A stretch of DNA of 64,000 nt from contig JAEURX010000025.1 of assembly GCA_016788885.1 (NCBI GenBank), positions 90,374-154,373 of the forward strand, written 5' to 3'. Origin of the DNA: Nitrospira sp. GTDB lineage: Bacteria > Nitrospirota > Nitrospiria > Nitrospirales > Nitrospiraceae. Under the pieces are notes generated by a model. The model ran no database searches. It was not told where the DNA came from and saw nothing but the letters and a program-made list of their open reading frames with translations. Positions within the stretch are counted from its first letter, which is position 1. Each line of letters begins with the position of its first letter. Below are positions 20,434 to 29,066 of the stretch, piece by piece. Made by a program: the position numbers and the translations under genes.

Positions 20434-20796
20434 ATGAAAACCTTCAGCATCCTCTGTGCCCTCTGCCTCGTCATCCTGGGAAGCTCCTGGGCCGCCGGAC
20501 AAACCCACCGTGGCAACCCTCGCGACGGCCAGGCGATTTACGAAAAGACCTGTCTTCGCTGCCACGGGGAGAAGCTGGACGGGAACGGGCCGGAGGGACA
20601 GTATCTGATCGTGCGGCCGGCAAATTTTCAGTCGGTCAACTCGCGGGCCAAGACCGATTGGGAGCTGCTGATTACGATTGCGAACGGCGCCCTGTTCAGC
20701 CCCATGCACGGCTATCGCGGCAAATTGACGGATCAGCAAATGCTGGACGTGTTGGCCTACATCCGGTCCGTGGCTACACCTGATTTCGTGAGTTAG
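20434..20796 (+). CDS. Monoheme cytochrome c
   Basis: 120-aa periplasmic electron carrier. The signal peptide is MKTFSILCALCLVILGSSWA. The heme site CLRCHG is near residue 40, and the likely axial Met is in LFSPMHGYRG near 90. It ends with the standard class I helix (QQMLDVLAYIRSV). AAAGGAG precedes the ATG. It follows the Usp gene by 49 bp in the same direction and is the only cytochrome on the plus strand in this window. Partner unknown. Confidence 0.93.
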   Translation: MKTFSILCALCLVILGSSWAAGQTHRGNPRDGQAIYEKTCLRCHGEKLDGNGPEGQYLIVRPANFQSVNSRAKTDWELLITIANGALFSPMHGYRGKLTDQQMLDVLAYIRSVATPDFVS

Positions 20797-20994
20797 CGAC
20801 CTGGCTTCCGCGGTTCCGCGTGCAAGGCTTCAGGCTGAGACATCGCACCGTCGTACGGATCCTGGGGCGAGGCCAGGATCCGTCACCCAGCCAACGAGCG
20901 ACAGGTCAGCGGTTGCAACCCACTCGCAACCCGTTCATGATCCCCGCAGGGAGTTCGCCCGTCGCGAGTCTCCATCTGATCAGAGCACTTTCCC

Positions 20995-23733
20995 ATGCAA
21001 CGTATCCGCCCCCGCCACATGCCGCCGCTTCGAGATGATGGGCCCGACGCGGGACACACCATCCTGAGCGATGGAACCACGGCCCTGTTGCGGATCGCGC
21101 AACCCGGCGACGCCGACGAGTTACAACGCTTCGTCGAACGCCTGTCTCCGGCAGCCACACGCCATCGCTTCTTTTCAGAAACGGCGCCGCCCGCCGAGGT
21201 GATCCGTGCGCTCTGTGATGCGTCGCAACCGCAACGGTGCCTGACGGTGCTCGTCCTCCGCCGCCAGGACGATGCGCTGCACATCATCGCCTCCGGCTCC
21301 TACCATGCACGAGGCCCGCATGAAGCAGAAGTGGCGATGGCCGTGGACGACCGGCTCCATGGGCATGGACTCGGCACCATCCTTCTCGAACGCCTGGCTC
21401 TGTTGGCCATTCGGCACGGATTCACCAAGCTCTGGGCCATCACCCATGCGGACAACCTGGCGATGCGCGAAGTGTTCGCCACGTCAGGCTTTACCATAGA
21501 AGAACATCTGGAGGGCGGCGACATGGAGGTCGAGTTGTCGCTGACACCGACCGATCAAAGCGTGCGGCAGTCGGAATGGCGCGAACGAGTTGCCACAACC
21601 GCTTCGCTGCGCCCCCTGTTCCATCCTCGCACCGTCGCCGTGGTCGGCGCCTCACGCTCCCCCCAGAGTATCGGCTACCGCATACTTGATGCGCTGCACA
21701 GCAACGGGTTTCGCGGGCACTGCTACGCGGTCAATCCGCATGCGTCGAAGATTGCCGATGTCGAAGCCTTTCCCTCACTCCGCGCCCTGCCTGAACCGGC
21801 CGATCTCGTCGTCATTGCCGTGCCGAAAGAAGCCGTTCTTTCCGTGGTAGACGACTGCGCGGCGACCGGAGTCCGCGCGTTGGTGGTCATCACCGCCGGA
21901 TTCGCCGAAGTCGGAGAGGAAGGACGTCGTCTGCAAGCACAGCTGCTGGAGAAGGTACGGCAGCATGGTATGCGGATGGTCGGGCCAAACTGCTTCGGCA
22001 TCCTGAATACAGACCCGGCCGTCAAACTCAACGCCACCTTCACCTCCACATTTCCCCTCGCCGGCTCGATTGCGATGTCCTCTCAAAGCGGTGCCTTGGG
22101 GCTGGCCCTGCTCGCCGCTTCCGGGCGATTGCACCTCGGGCTTTCGACCTTCGTCAGCGTCGGCAACAAAGCGGATGTCTCCGTGAACGACCTCCTGCAA
22201 TATTGGGAGAGCGATTGCGCCACAACCGTCATCCTGTTGTACGTGGAATCGTTCGGCAACCCCAGACGGTTCGCCCACATCGCGCGGCGAGTCAGCCGCA
22301 ACAAGCCCATCGTCGCACTCAAAGCGGGGCGGACAGCGTCCGGCAAACGTGCCGCGGGCTCGCACACTGCCGCGCTGGCCGCCAATGACGTCGCCGTTGA
22401 GGCATTGTTTCGGCAAACCGGCATCTTACGCGCCGACACGCTGGAAGATATGTTTGCACTCGCGGGAGCCCTGTCGGAGCAGCCCTTACCGAAAGGCAAC
22501 CGCGTCGGCATCCTGACCAATGCCGGCGGGCCCGCCATTCTCTGCGCGGATGCCTGTGAAGCGGCGGGGCTCGAGGTGCCGGAATTGTCTCAAGCCACAG
22601 TGACCAGACTCTCGCCTTTTCTTCCCACCTCCGCCTCGTTGCACAATCCGGTCGATTTGATCGCCTCGGCAACCCCCGAGCAATACGAGCACGCCATCGT
22701 CACGCTGCTGAGCTCGGACGATATCGACGCCTTGATCATTCTGTATATCGCGGTCACCAGCACGGATGTCGCCCCTATTGCGGAAGGTATTACTCGCGGC
22801 ATTGCCGCTGTGCGGGCGGCTCAGCCGATGAGGAAGCCGGTCCATATCGGATGGATGGTAGAATCCGACCGCGAACGTCGTTTCGCCCTGCCGACTGAAA
22901 CCATTCCGACGTTCGGCCTCCCTGAACTTCCTGCACGCGTCTTGGGAACCATCACCGACTATGTGCAATGGCGCGATCGCCCACTGGGGATGGTCCCCGA
23001 TTTCGACGATCTGAACCTGCCGGCCGTGCAAACCATCTGCCGCGACGTGCTGGCCACGAGGGGAGGCGGCTGGTTGACGGTCTCGGAAACACGTGCGGTC
23101 TTGTCCGCAATGGCAATTGCACTGCCGCCCGGCGGAGTGGCGACAAGCGCCGAGGAAGCGGCTACGCTCGCTGCCCAGATCGGCTTTCCGGTCGCCGTGA
23201 AACTGGCTTCGCACACCCTCGTGCACAAAACCGAGATCGGCGGCGTCCATCTGAATCTCGCCAACAAGGCCGAGGTCCGACGCGCCTACGACGACATCGC
23301 CGCACGACTGGCCGAAGGCCGGCATCTGGACGCAATGGAAGGGGTGCTCGTCCAGCCGATGGTAAAGGATGGCGTCGAGGTGATGGCCGGCATGGTCCAA
23401 GATCCCTCCTTCGGCCCTTTGATTGGATTCGGGCTGGGCGGGATACACGTCGAAATTCTCGGGGACGTGCGGTTCCGGATCACACCGTTGACGGAGCTGG
23501 ACGCGGCGGACCTGATTCGGAGCATCAAGGGCTATCGTCTGCTACAAGGGTATCGCGGCCATCCGCCCGCAGACGTCGATGCCATCCAGGAACTGCTCCT
23601 GAGACTCTCGCGGTTGGTCGAAGAGGTGCCCGAAATCGTGGAACTCGATCTCAACCCCATCTTCGCCCTCGCACCGGGAGAAGGATACCGCATCGTCGAT
23701 GCGAGGATCAGGGTAGCGGGAAAGAACCCCTAA
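20995..23733 (+). CDS. GNAT acetyltransferase / ADP-forming acyl-CoA synthetase fusion (Pat-like)
   Basis: 912-aa protein. Residues about 20-190 are a GNAT domain (EVAMAVDDRLHGHGLGTILLERL is the acetyl-CoA loop region). Then come the CoA-binding domain (VAVVGASRSPQSIGYRIL near 215), a succinyl-CoA-ligase-like domain (MSSQSGALGLALLA near 360, AAGSHTAALA near 455) and a C-terminal ATP-grasp region (GFPVAVKLASHTLVHKTEIGG near 740). This is the domain set of protein lysine acetyltransferases Pat/PatZ, but with the GNAT domain at the N-terminus rather than the C-terminus. Known Pat proteins inactivate acetyl-CoA synthetase; AcsA is encoded 9 kb away. It is convergent with, and 9 bp from, the next gene. 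Confidence 0.9.
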   Translation: MQRIRPRHMPPLRDDGPDAGHTILSDGTTALLRIAQPGDADELQRFVERLSPAATRHRFFSETAPPAEVIRALCDASQPQRCLTVLVLRRQDDALHIIASGSYHARGPHEAEVAMAVDDRLHGHGLGTILLERLALLAIRHGFTKLWAITHADNLAMREVFATSGFTIEEHLEGGDMEVELSLTPTDQSVRQSEWRERVATTASLRPLFHPRTVAVVGASRSPQSIGYRILDALHSNGFRGHCYAVNPHASKIADVEAFPSLRALPEPADLVVIAVPKEAVLSVVDDCAATGVRALVVITAGFAEVGEEGRRLQAQLLEKVRQHGMRMVGPNCFGILNTDPAVKLNATFTSTFPLAGSIAMSSQSGALGLALLAASGRLHLGLSTFVSVGNKADVSVNDLLQYWESDCATTVILLYVESFGNPRRFAHIARRVSRNKPIVALKAGRTASGKRAAGSHTAALAANDVAVEALFRQTGILRADTLEDMFALAGALSEQPLPKGNRVGILTNAGGPAILCADACEAAGLEVPELSQATVTRLSPFLPTSASLHNPVDLIASATPEQYEHAIVTLLSSDDIDALIILYIAVTSTDVAPIAEGITRGIAAVRAAQPMRKPVHIGWMVESDRERRFALPTETIPTFGLPELPARVLGTITDYVQWRDRPLGMVPDFDDLNLPAVQTICRDVLATRGGGWLTVSETRAVLSAMAIALPPGGVATSAEEAATLAAQIGFPVAVKLASHTLVHKTEIGGVHLNLANKAEVRRAYDDIAARLAEGRHLDAMEGVLVQPMVKDGVEVMAGMVQDPSFGPLIGFGLGGIHVEILGDVRFRITPLTELDAADLIRSIKGYRLLQGYRGHPPADVDAIQELLLRLSRLVEEVPEIVELDLNPIFALAPGEGYRIVDARIRVAGKNP

Positions 23734-23742
23734 CACTCCGCA

Positions 23743-24327
23743 TCACTCGGTGCTCGAAGTCGATTCAGGCTGCTCCCGGAGCTCCGTCACCTGCGCCGCG
23801 CAGTCGCCCGTGGGGGAGCCGCGATCGACAGACTCCTTCTCCCACACCAGACGGCGCGCGCCGACATGCCTCAACAAACATTCAGCCGTCGCTAAGAGCT
23901 CCTGCACCTGACGAGCGGCCCCATCGGCGTAGTGCGCCAAATCGAAAATGGGAATCTGGAGACAGACCTCCGCGCGATTCTTGCGTTCCGGTGAAAATAC
24001 GATGCGGTGGGCAGGCGGCTGCGGATGTTCGCAAGGCTTGAGCAGGTCGAGTGTCTGAAAGAACACCCGGCACAGGCGCTGTAAATCGCCGAGAATCGCC
24101 CGATGTTCCTCGTCGTCATTCAGCGGAAATTGGGCGGAATCTCTAAAGGCCCCGTACAGATTGAGCTGAAACCCGATCTGGACGATCCGTCCGTCGCCCA
24201 TCTTGACAAAAAACGGGTCATGGTCGAAGCAGACCTTGCGCTGCGCAATCATGTCACGGAGCGACTGCTCACTCGAAAAGGCCTGCTCAAGATGCAGCTG
24301 CATGGACCTCTGCTTACCTTCGGTCAC
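23743..24327 (-). CDS. Hypothetical protein, last gene of the OFOR-cytochrome operon
   Basis: 194-aa soluble protein, not recognised. It begins (GTG overlapping the upstream stop) MTEGKQRSMQLHLEQAFSSE and has a mixed alpha/beta look: FFVKMGDGRIVQIGFQLNLYG near residue 40, then a helix with LGDLQRLCRVFFQTLD, and IPIFDLAHYADG. The C-terminal 40 residues are polar and probably disordered. No signal peptide, heme or metal motif. The 4-bp overlap with the pentaheme cytochrome gene ties it to that operon, so a cytoplasmic accessory or regulatory role is plausible. Confidence 0.65.
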   Translation of the reverse strand: MTEGKQRSMQLHLEQAFSSEQSLRDMIAQRKVCFDHDPFFVKMGDGRIVQIGFQLNLYGAFRDSAQFPLNDDEEHRAILGDLQRLCRVFFQTLDLLKPCEHPQPPAHRIVFSPERKNRAEVCLQIPIFDLAHYADGAARQVQELLATAECLLRHVGARRLVWEKESVDRGSPTGDCAAQVTELREQPESTSSTE

Positions 24328-24878
24328 GGCCCGCCTCCGCCATGACAGGAGAGGCAGTCCCCCATTCGGCCCGGTTGATGTGCGCCTCGCCCTTTTTCAT
24401 ACAACCGCCGCACAATGAGCTCGTCTTTCAGCGTCACCTTCGTCGCGACCCGTGTGCCGAACGCATGGCAGGCGGTGCAGGAGCCGGCGCCCGTCGCGCG
24501 AAACACCAGATCGCCATGGGGATTCATCCTGGTCTCTTCGGTAATGTGAGCCAAGGCCCCGCGATGTTCCGTATGGCACCCGGTACAAGCTGTCTGTCGA
24601 ACAGCCAGATCGCGATGCCAGATGGAGACCGCCGGAGTCGCACGACTCTCAAAATACCCTTCTGAGTGGCAACGCACACAGCGGGTCGCGCTCGGTCCAC
24701 CAAACGGCGCATGGCAGTTCGTGCAACCGGCGGTATCGACATGATACCGGCTGAGGTCGCCCGGAGCCCAGAACGCGGCGGGACTCCGCTCGGTTCCCCA
24801 CCCCACCCAGATCATCAACACGAGGGTCGTCAAGGCCACCGCCGGAATCGCTGTTCTCGGAAGCGGGAGGTATCGCAT
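24324..24878 (-). CDS. Pentaheme c-type cytochrome
   Basis: 184-aa membrane-anchored or secreted protein with an N-terminal hydrophobic segment (IPAVALTTLVLMIWVGW). Five CxxCH sites occur in order: CTNCH, CVRCH, CTGCH, CTACH and CLSCH. Many extra His residues (YHVD, WHRD, HRGALAH, NPHGD) could be bis-His ligands, as in NapC/NrfH- or cytochrome c7/c3-like multiheme proteins. The start lies 3 bp after the stop of the membrane cytochrome b-like gene, so the two products probably form one complex. It is likely periplasmic-facing and low potential. Confidence 0.88.
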   Translation of the reverse strand: MRYLPLPRTAIPAVALTTLVLMIWVGWGTERSPAAFWAPGDLSRYHVDTAGCTNCHAPFGGPSATRCVRCHSEGYFESRATPAVSIWHRDLAVRQTACTGCHTEHRGALAHITEETRMNPHGDLVFRATGAGSCTACHAFGTRVATKVTLKDELIVRRLYEKGRGAHQPGRMGDCLSCHGGGGP

Positions 24879-24881
24879 GAC

Positions 24882-25469
24882 TCATGAGATTCCGGCAAAG
24901 AACAATGCCCCCACCACATGCAGGAGGGCGAAGACCAGAAACATCAGCGTCATCGGTGCATGAATCGCCTGCCAAAGACGAAATGCCTCTTCCTGGGAAG
25001 CCATCCCATGCAACTGCGCGTCGATGTCGTTTTCGGACATTCCCTGATGTTGGAGGAGGTGGCGCTGCTCGTTGAGCGTCCTGAGGCTCGCGGCGTGCAC
25101 CAACTGTCCCACGATTCCACTGACGACTACGACGACCATGGACACCATGGCCAGGATCGGCACCACCGCATGGTAATGGGCGCCGGAATGAATAAAAATC
25201 AGCAGTGGCCCTATGACGCCTGCCACCATGTGGACTCGAAACCATGCGCGCGGCCAGCGACGCGTGGGACTGGCTCGCTTTCGAAACGGATACACGAACA
25301 CCAACAGCGTGACAGCCAGTCCTGCCCAGCCGACTCCATGCCCGTACCCGGTATGGCCGAATGGGGTGACCTTGTCGAGACTGAGCAGCGCCTCAAAGGC
25401 CAACGCACCGACCACCGCACCGACTGTCGCCGCGACGACCGCGATGAGACGCCACCGCACGCCCATCAT
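24882..25469 (-). CDS. Small membrane cytochrome b-like protein
   Basis: 195-aa integral membrane protein with about five helices (RLIAVVAATVGAVVGALAF, GLAVTLLVFVYPF, VHMVAGVIGPLLIFIHSG, ILAMVSMVVVVVSGIVG, MTLMFLVFALLHVVGAL). His residues cluster in or near helices: GHGVGW, RVHMV, FIHSGAHYH, AIHAP and LLHVV, as expected of a di-heme b-type quinone-interacting subunit. A polar loop of about 35 residues lies between helices 4 and 5. It sits between two c-type cytochrome genes with 3- and 30-bp spacings. Heme b binding is inferred from His placement, not proven. Confidence 0.72.
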   Translation of the reverse strand: MMGVRWRLIAVVAATVGAVVGALAFEALLSLDKVTPFGHTGYGHGVGWAGLAVTLLVFVYPFRKRASPTRRWPRAWFRVHMVAGVIGPLLIFIHSGAHYHAVVPILAMVSMVVVVVSGIVGQLVHAASLRTLNEQRHLLQHQGMSENDIDAQLHGMASQEEAFRLWQAIHAPMTLMFLVFALLHVVGALFFAGIS

Positions 25470-25499
25470 GTCCGCCGTCCGTTCTTCATCAGCCCGTGA

Positions 25500-25886
25500 T
25501 TACTTTCGGTACCGCTCAACTCCCTTACTGCCGCCGGCATGACAGCGCAAACAGTCCGCAAATCTGCCTGGCCCGTGAATACCTTTCGCCTTGGCCCTCA
25601 GGGCCTGCACCAATTCGTTGTCCTGCACCTGCGCCAGCATCAGGCCGTCTTTTCCGGCCCGGTGACAATCCAGGCAGGTGGTCGCGCCGGTCGCACGAAA
25701 AATGAGATCACTGTGGGGGTTCGCCGCCATGCCGTTCGATTCGGCGATCAGCCACCCCGTCGCCTCTCCCTCCGAGTGCGAGGCTTCACCGGATCGACCG
25801 GGAAAGGATGTCGCCTCCCGAGGCGCTGCAACCACACAGAGCAGCCCCAGTAGACAACCGAACCGAACGACCCCACGGCCCGTCAT
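25500..25886 (-). CDS. Diheme c-type cytochrome
   Basis: 128-aa exported protein: signal peptide RFGCLLGLLCVVAAP and two heme sites, CLDCHR near residue 73 and CLRCHA near 113. The spacing and the phrase NPHSDLIFRATGATTCLDCH parallel the end of the pentaheme protein (NPHGDLVFRATGAGSCTACH), so the two are homologous at the C-terminal half. The ATG at 25886 overlaps the hemerythrin stop (ATGA); an upstream in-frame start exists but breaks that coupling. Probably a redox partner of the membrane cytochrome b-like protein encoded 30 bp downstream. Confidence 0.88.
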   Translation of the reverse strand: MTGRGVVRFGCLLGLLCVVAAPREATSFPGRSGEASHSEGEATGWLIAESNGMAANPHSDLIFRATGATTCLDCHRAGKDGLMLAQVQDNELVQALRAKAKGIHGPGRFADCLRCHAGGSKGVERYRK

Positions 25887-26365
25887 GACTGCCCGCTCCC
25901 GCAACAGGTTCGATACCGCTCTTCCGGGATCTCCTTCATGGCCTGATAGAGTTCCACCCGCTCCGCCTCGCTGATGACTTGATCGATCGACGGGTAGAGA
26001 ATCCGTTCCTCCTTCATGTTATGTGATGTCAGGATCTCCACCAACCGCTGCTCCTCCCGATCGCTCTCGGGGTTCTGTTGCTGAACTTTGTCATGGATGG
26101 CCTCCAGGCATTGGCCGATCATCTGATGCTCGGTACGCATGACCTGCGTCGGGCCGCCTTCCGCCATGCCGGAGTTTTCCTCCCACTTGGGAAACAACAC
26201 ATCTTCCTCCCACACGATATGTCGCTGCAGGCCATACTTGAACTCGACGAAGGCGTCCTTCGCCTTGGCGAAATCTGTCCGCTTCAGTTGCTGGAAGGTA
26301 TTGAAGAGTGCATCCAACCGGTCATGATCCTGCTCAAACGTCACACTGATTTTTTCGTTCGACAT
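25883..26365 (-). CDS. Hemerythrin-domain protein
   Basis: 160-aa cytoplasmic four-helix protein with the expected diiron ligands: TFEQDHDRLD (His 1), HIVWEEDVLFP (His and Glu), RTEHQMI, and LTSHNMKEERILYP (H-x3-E-x4). It ends RYRTCCGSGQS, a C-terminal Cys pair. The ATG at 26365 follows the operon upstream gene by 14 bp; the reading frame is open 16 codons further but without family similarity. Hemerythrins bind O2 reversibly. Beside an oxygen-sensitive ferredoxin oxidoreductase, an oxygen-scavenging or sensing role is a reasonable inference. Confidence 0.9.
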   Translation of the reverse strand: MSNEKISVTFEQDHDRLDALFNTFQQLKRTDFAKAKDAFVEFKYGLQRHIVWEEDVLFPKWEENSGMAEGGPTQVMRTEHQMIGQCLEAIHDKVQQQNPESDREEQRLVEILTSHNMKEERILYPSIDQVISEAERVELYQAMKEIPEERYRTCCGSGQS

Positions 26366-26379
26366 GCCTTGCTCCTTGG

Positions 26380-26868
26380 TTATGAATGACGAAGTTTGTA
26401 TTCCAAATGACACGCCACACAGGCCTTGAGCACAGTGTTGAACTGAGGCAGGATCTGCTTCAGATCCTGGGTCGGCATCACCTCGGCCAGCTTCTCGGCA
26501 GCCGCATGATGCGCCATCGCGAGATCGTGATAGGCCGGCGGAAAGTCAGCCGGTTCCTGCCTGGCCATGGCGTACCGATGCATAAAGAATCCCAGATGTG
26601 ATTCCGTCAGCCCCTGCGCCAACCGATAGTCTTCGTCGGCCAGGGCCGCCACGATCGCTTGAATCGTTTCCAAATGTTGGAGCATCACAGCGCGATGTTC
26701 CTGTCGCGCCTCCGCCTCGAGCGGAATGGGCGTGCGTACATCCGGCAGATGCACCGGCGTCACACCGCGCGCAGACGAGGTGTGCTGCTCCACGCAGCCG
26801 GTCATGAGACCCACTACCACAACCATGCAGGCCAGCCCAGCCCGCGCCCGCAATCGCCGCCGACTCAT
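26380..26868 (-). CDS. Cytochrome c'-like lipoprotein
   Basis: 162-aa helical protein with a lipobox (VVVGLMTGC near residue 20) and one C-terminal heme site CVACHLEYK near 152, the arrangement of cytochrome c'/c556. The middle is a run of amphipathic helices (HRAVMLQHLETIQAIVAALA, YHDLAMAHHAAAEKL). Starts at ATG 26868 behind CAGGAG; it overlaps the OFOR beta stop (ATGA). Cytochromes c' bind NO or CO or act as carriers. Membrane tethering in the periplasm fits electron transfer to the neighbouring multiheme proteins. Confidence 0.87.
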   Translation of the reverse strand: MSRRRLRARAGLACMVVVVGLMTGCVEQHTSSARGVTPVHLPDVRTPIPLEAEARQEHRAVMLQHLETIQAIVAALADEDYRLAQGLTESHLGFFMHRYAMARQEPADFPPAYHDLAMAHHAAAEKLAEVMPTQDLKQILPQFNTVLKACVACHLEYKLRHS

Positions 26869-27803
26869 GCCTGCTCCTGTGTCGCCTGTTGCCAATAACG
26901 GTCCACGCCCTCTTGAATGTGGCGAATGGTGTCCGCTTGCAGGGTCGGCTCGAACAGATGTCGGAAGCGTCCCTGCAGTTGCAGATACGCCTCCACCGGC
27001 TTGCGCTTCGGGATGTACGTGTGGGTAATCGTCCCGTTGACGGCTTCCTTCAGCGGCCAGAGCCCGGTCTCAACGGCTAACTTAGCCACCTCCGGCGTGG
27101 CTCCCGGATCATACAACCAGCCGGTCGGACAGGCGGAGAGGGCGAGAAACATTTTCGGCCCGGTGAACGCGGCGGCCCGCGCAAACTTTTCCTCCAAGTC
27201 TAACGGATACCGTGGGGCGACCGTCGCAATGTACGGAGGCCGATGCGCCCGCCAAATCTCAAAGATGTCCTTCTTCTCCTGAACCGTCGCGGCAGGATGA
27301 TGCAGACTGCAGGGTGACGTCGCCGTCCGCGCAGCATAGGGAGTAGCCGGGGACAGCTGCATACCGGTGTTGCCGTACGCTTCGTTGTCGTAACAGATGT
27401 AATAAAAGTCGAGCGTGCGATGCATCGCTCCGGAGGTCGACGACAAGGCCATATCGTACGTGGAGCCGTCGCCGCCCAGCACGACGACTTTGAGATCCTC
27501 GCTCTTCGGCAGCCGTCCCTTGGCGATCAACACATCCAACGCATCGCGAATGCCCTGTGCACCGGCCGGCGCCGAGCCCATGGTCGTATACATCCACGAT
27601 CCCTTGAATGAGCTAAAAGGATAGGCCGCCAACATGGTGAAACAGCCGGCGGCATTCACATAGACGACCTGGTCGCCCAGCACCTTCGCCGCGAGCCGCA
27701 AGGCTTCCAGCCCCCCGCACCCGGCGCACAAGGCCGTTCCCGGCAGCACATGCTCCTCACGTGGAATCTGCTTGATCTTCTTGAACGTCTCACGTTGCCA
27801 CAT
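26865..27803 (-). CDS. porB: 2-oxoacid:ferredoxin oxidoreductase, beta subunit
   Basis: Thiamine-diphosphate subunit of a pyruvate-type ferredoxin oxidoreductase (312 aa). It has LPGTALCAGCGG near residue 25, a cluster-ligand Cys pair, then the ThDP motif VVLGGDGSTYDMAL near 105 and YDNEAYGNTGMQ near 135. LALSACPTGW near 222 is characteristic of pyruvate-type enzymes. ATG 27803 is preferred to an upstream GTG with no ribosome-binding site. It overlaps the following cytochrome gene by 4 bp. It transfers electrons from oxidised pyruvate to ferredoxin, or runs in reverse for CO2 fixation. Confidence 0.93.
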   Translation of the reverse strand: MWQRETFKKIKQIPREEHVLPGTALCAGCGGLEALRLAAKVLGDQVVYVNAAGCFTMLAAYPFSSFKGSWMYTTMGSAPAGAQGIRDALDVLIAKGRLPKSEDLKVVVLGGDGSTYDMALSSTSGAMHRTLDFYYICYDNEAYGNTGMQLSPATPYAARTATSPCSLHHPAATVQEKKDIFEIWRAHRPPYIATVAPRYPLDLEEKFARAAAFTGPKMFLALSACPTGWLYDPGATPEVAKLAVETGLWPLKEAVNGTITHTYIPKRKPVEAYLQLQGRFRHLFEPTLQADTIRHIQEGVDRYWQQATQEQA

Positions 27804-27827
27804 GGCCGCTCTCGTCTTCTTCACGTA

Positions 27828-29066
27828 TTACGTGTTGCGTTTCCCGTTTCCAGCCGCAACCAGCTGCAACTGCGTCATCTCTCGATGTTCGTCGGCACTG
27901 TACAGCAAGACCGGGGCGCCGACGGTTCCGCGGACTCCTGCCTCTGCCGTCTGATCGAAAACGGCCTGGAATTCGCCTTCGGACAGATTCTGACCGCCTA
28001 ACCCGCCGACGAAGGAGCACAGTGCCCGGGGTCGCGCGGACTCATGATACAAACAGGCCGCGATTTCCTGGAAGAGAATCCCACCCTGCCCCGGCGCCAG
28101 ATTCTGGTCCAACACAGCCACGGCCCGTCGCCCGCGTAAGGCCTGTCGAATAGCCTCAGCCGGCCAGGGGCGAATCACCCGCAACCGAAGCAACCCCACT
28201 CGCCTCCCCTTGGCTCTGGCAGCGTCGACCGCCGCCTTGCCTGCGCTTGCGCCCGAGTTCGTCATCACAAGCACATCTTCCGCATCATCCAACCGGTAAC
28301 CTTCGAGCAGATCATAGCGTCGACCGAACAGTGCGTGGAACGAGTCCGCAGCTTCCTGATGCACCTCAAGTGCATTCTGTGCCGCCAAATGCACTTGATG
28401 CCGGAAGTATGCGTACGGCGTGCCGCCGATCACGGCCACGCCCAACGCATGCGGAGACGAGGCCGTGAAGCCAAGATGGGAGGGGCGGAAGGGAGGCAGA
28501 AACTGTCGCACCCTGTTCGGATCAGGAAGGCTCACCGGCTCGCGGGTAAACGACAGCGTAAACCCGTCCAGATTCACGATGACCGGCAACATCACGCGTT
28601 CATCTTCGGCAATCTTGTACGCCATCAAGATCGAATCCAACACCTCCTGGCAGGTCTCCGCATGAATCTGCAGAAACCCGGAATCCCGCGCGGCCAAGAC
28701 GTCATTATGATCAGACTCCAACGTAATCGGAGCGGCCAAGGCCCGCGAGACATTCACCAGCACGAGCGGTGCGCGCCAGCCCGAGATCGAGTAGAGCACT
28801 TCGAACGCGTGAAGCAAGCCTTGACTAGATGTGGCGGTAAACACGCGCGCGCCGGTGACTTCCGCGGCACCGGCTGCCGTCATCATCGAGTGCTCGGAGT
28901 CCATACTCACGAATCGCGCCGCCAACTCACCGCGTTCGCACCACGCGGCCAAGGCTTCCACGATTTCCGTCTGCGGGGTAATGGGAAATGCCGGAATATA
29001 ATCTACGTCCGCCAACCTGGCTCCCCACGCGGCGGCCAGGTTCCCGGTCATCATGTGGCTGTCCAT
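27828..29066 (-). CDS. porA: 2-oxoacid:ferredoxin oxidoreductase, alpha subunit
   Basis: 412-aa alpha chain holding the pyrimidine-binding and transketolase-like domains. It starts MMTGNLAAAWGARLADVD, then IPAFPITPQTEIVE near residue 25, DSEHSMMTAAGAAEVTGAR near 55 and TATSSQGLLHAFEVLY near 75, all standard PorA motifs. The second domain has MTNSGASAGKAAVDAAR and LRVIRPWPAEAIRQAL, then VAVLDQNLAPG. The ATG at 29066 lies inside the upstream gamma-delta gene's 3' end (16-bp overlap). Upstream in-frame codons are that gene's shadow. Confidence 0.93.
   Translation of the reverse strand: MDSHMMTGNLAAAWGARLADVDYIPAFPITPQTEIVEALAAWCERGELAARFVSMDSEHSMMTAAGAAEVTGARVFTATSSQGLLHAFEVLYSISGWRAPLVLVNVSRALAAPITLESDHNDVLAARDSGFLQIHAETCQEVLDSILMAYKIAEDERVMLPVIVNLDGFTLSFTREPVSLPDPNRVRQFLPPFRPSHLGFTASSPHALGVAVIGGTPYAYFRHQVHLAAQNALEVHQEAADSFHALFGRRYDLLEGYRLDDAEDVLVMTNSGASAGKAAVDAARAKGRRVGLLRLRVIRPWPAEAIRQALRGRRAVAVLDQNLAPGQGGILFQEIAACLYHESARPRALCSFVGGLGGQNLSEGEFQAVFDQTAEAGVRGTVGAPVLLYSADEHREMTQLQLVAAGNGKRNT

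Noticed and set aside
22486..23448. 320-codon minus-strand frame opposite the Pat-like gene
   Set aside because: Low hydrophobic content and no motif; contradicts clear ATP-grasp coding on the plus strand.
22968..24041. 357-codon plus-strand frame across the Pat-like gene 3' end
   Set aside because: The start is inside the real gene in another frame; composition is Arg/Gly/Ser-rich. Shadow.
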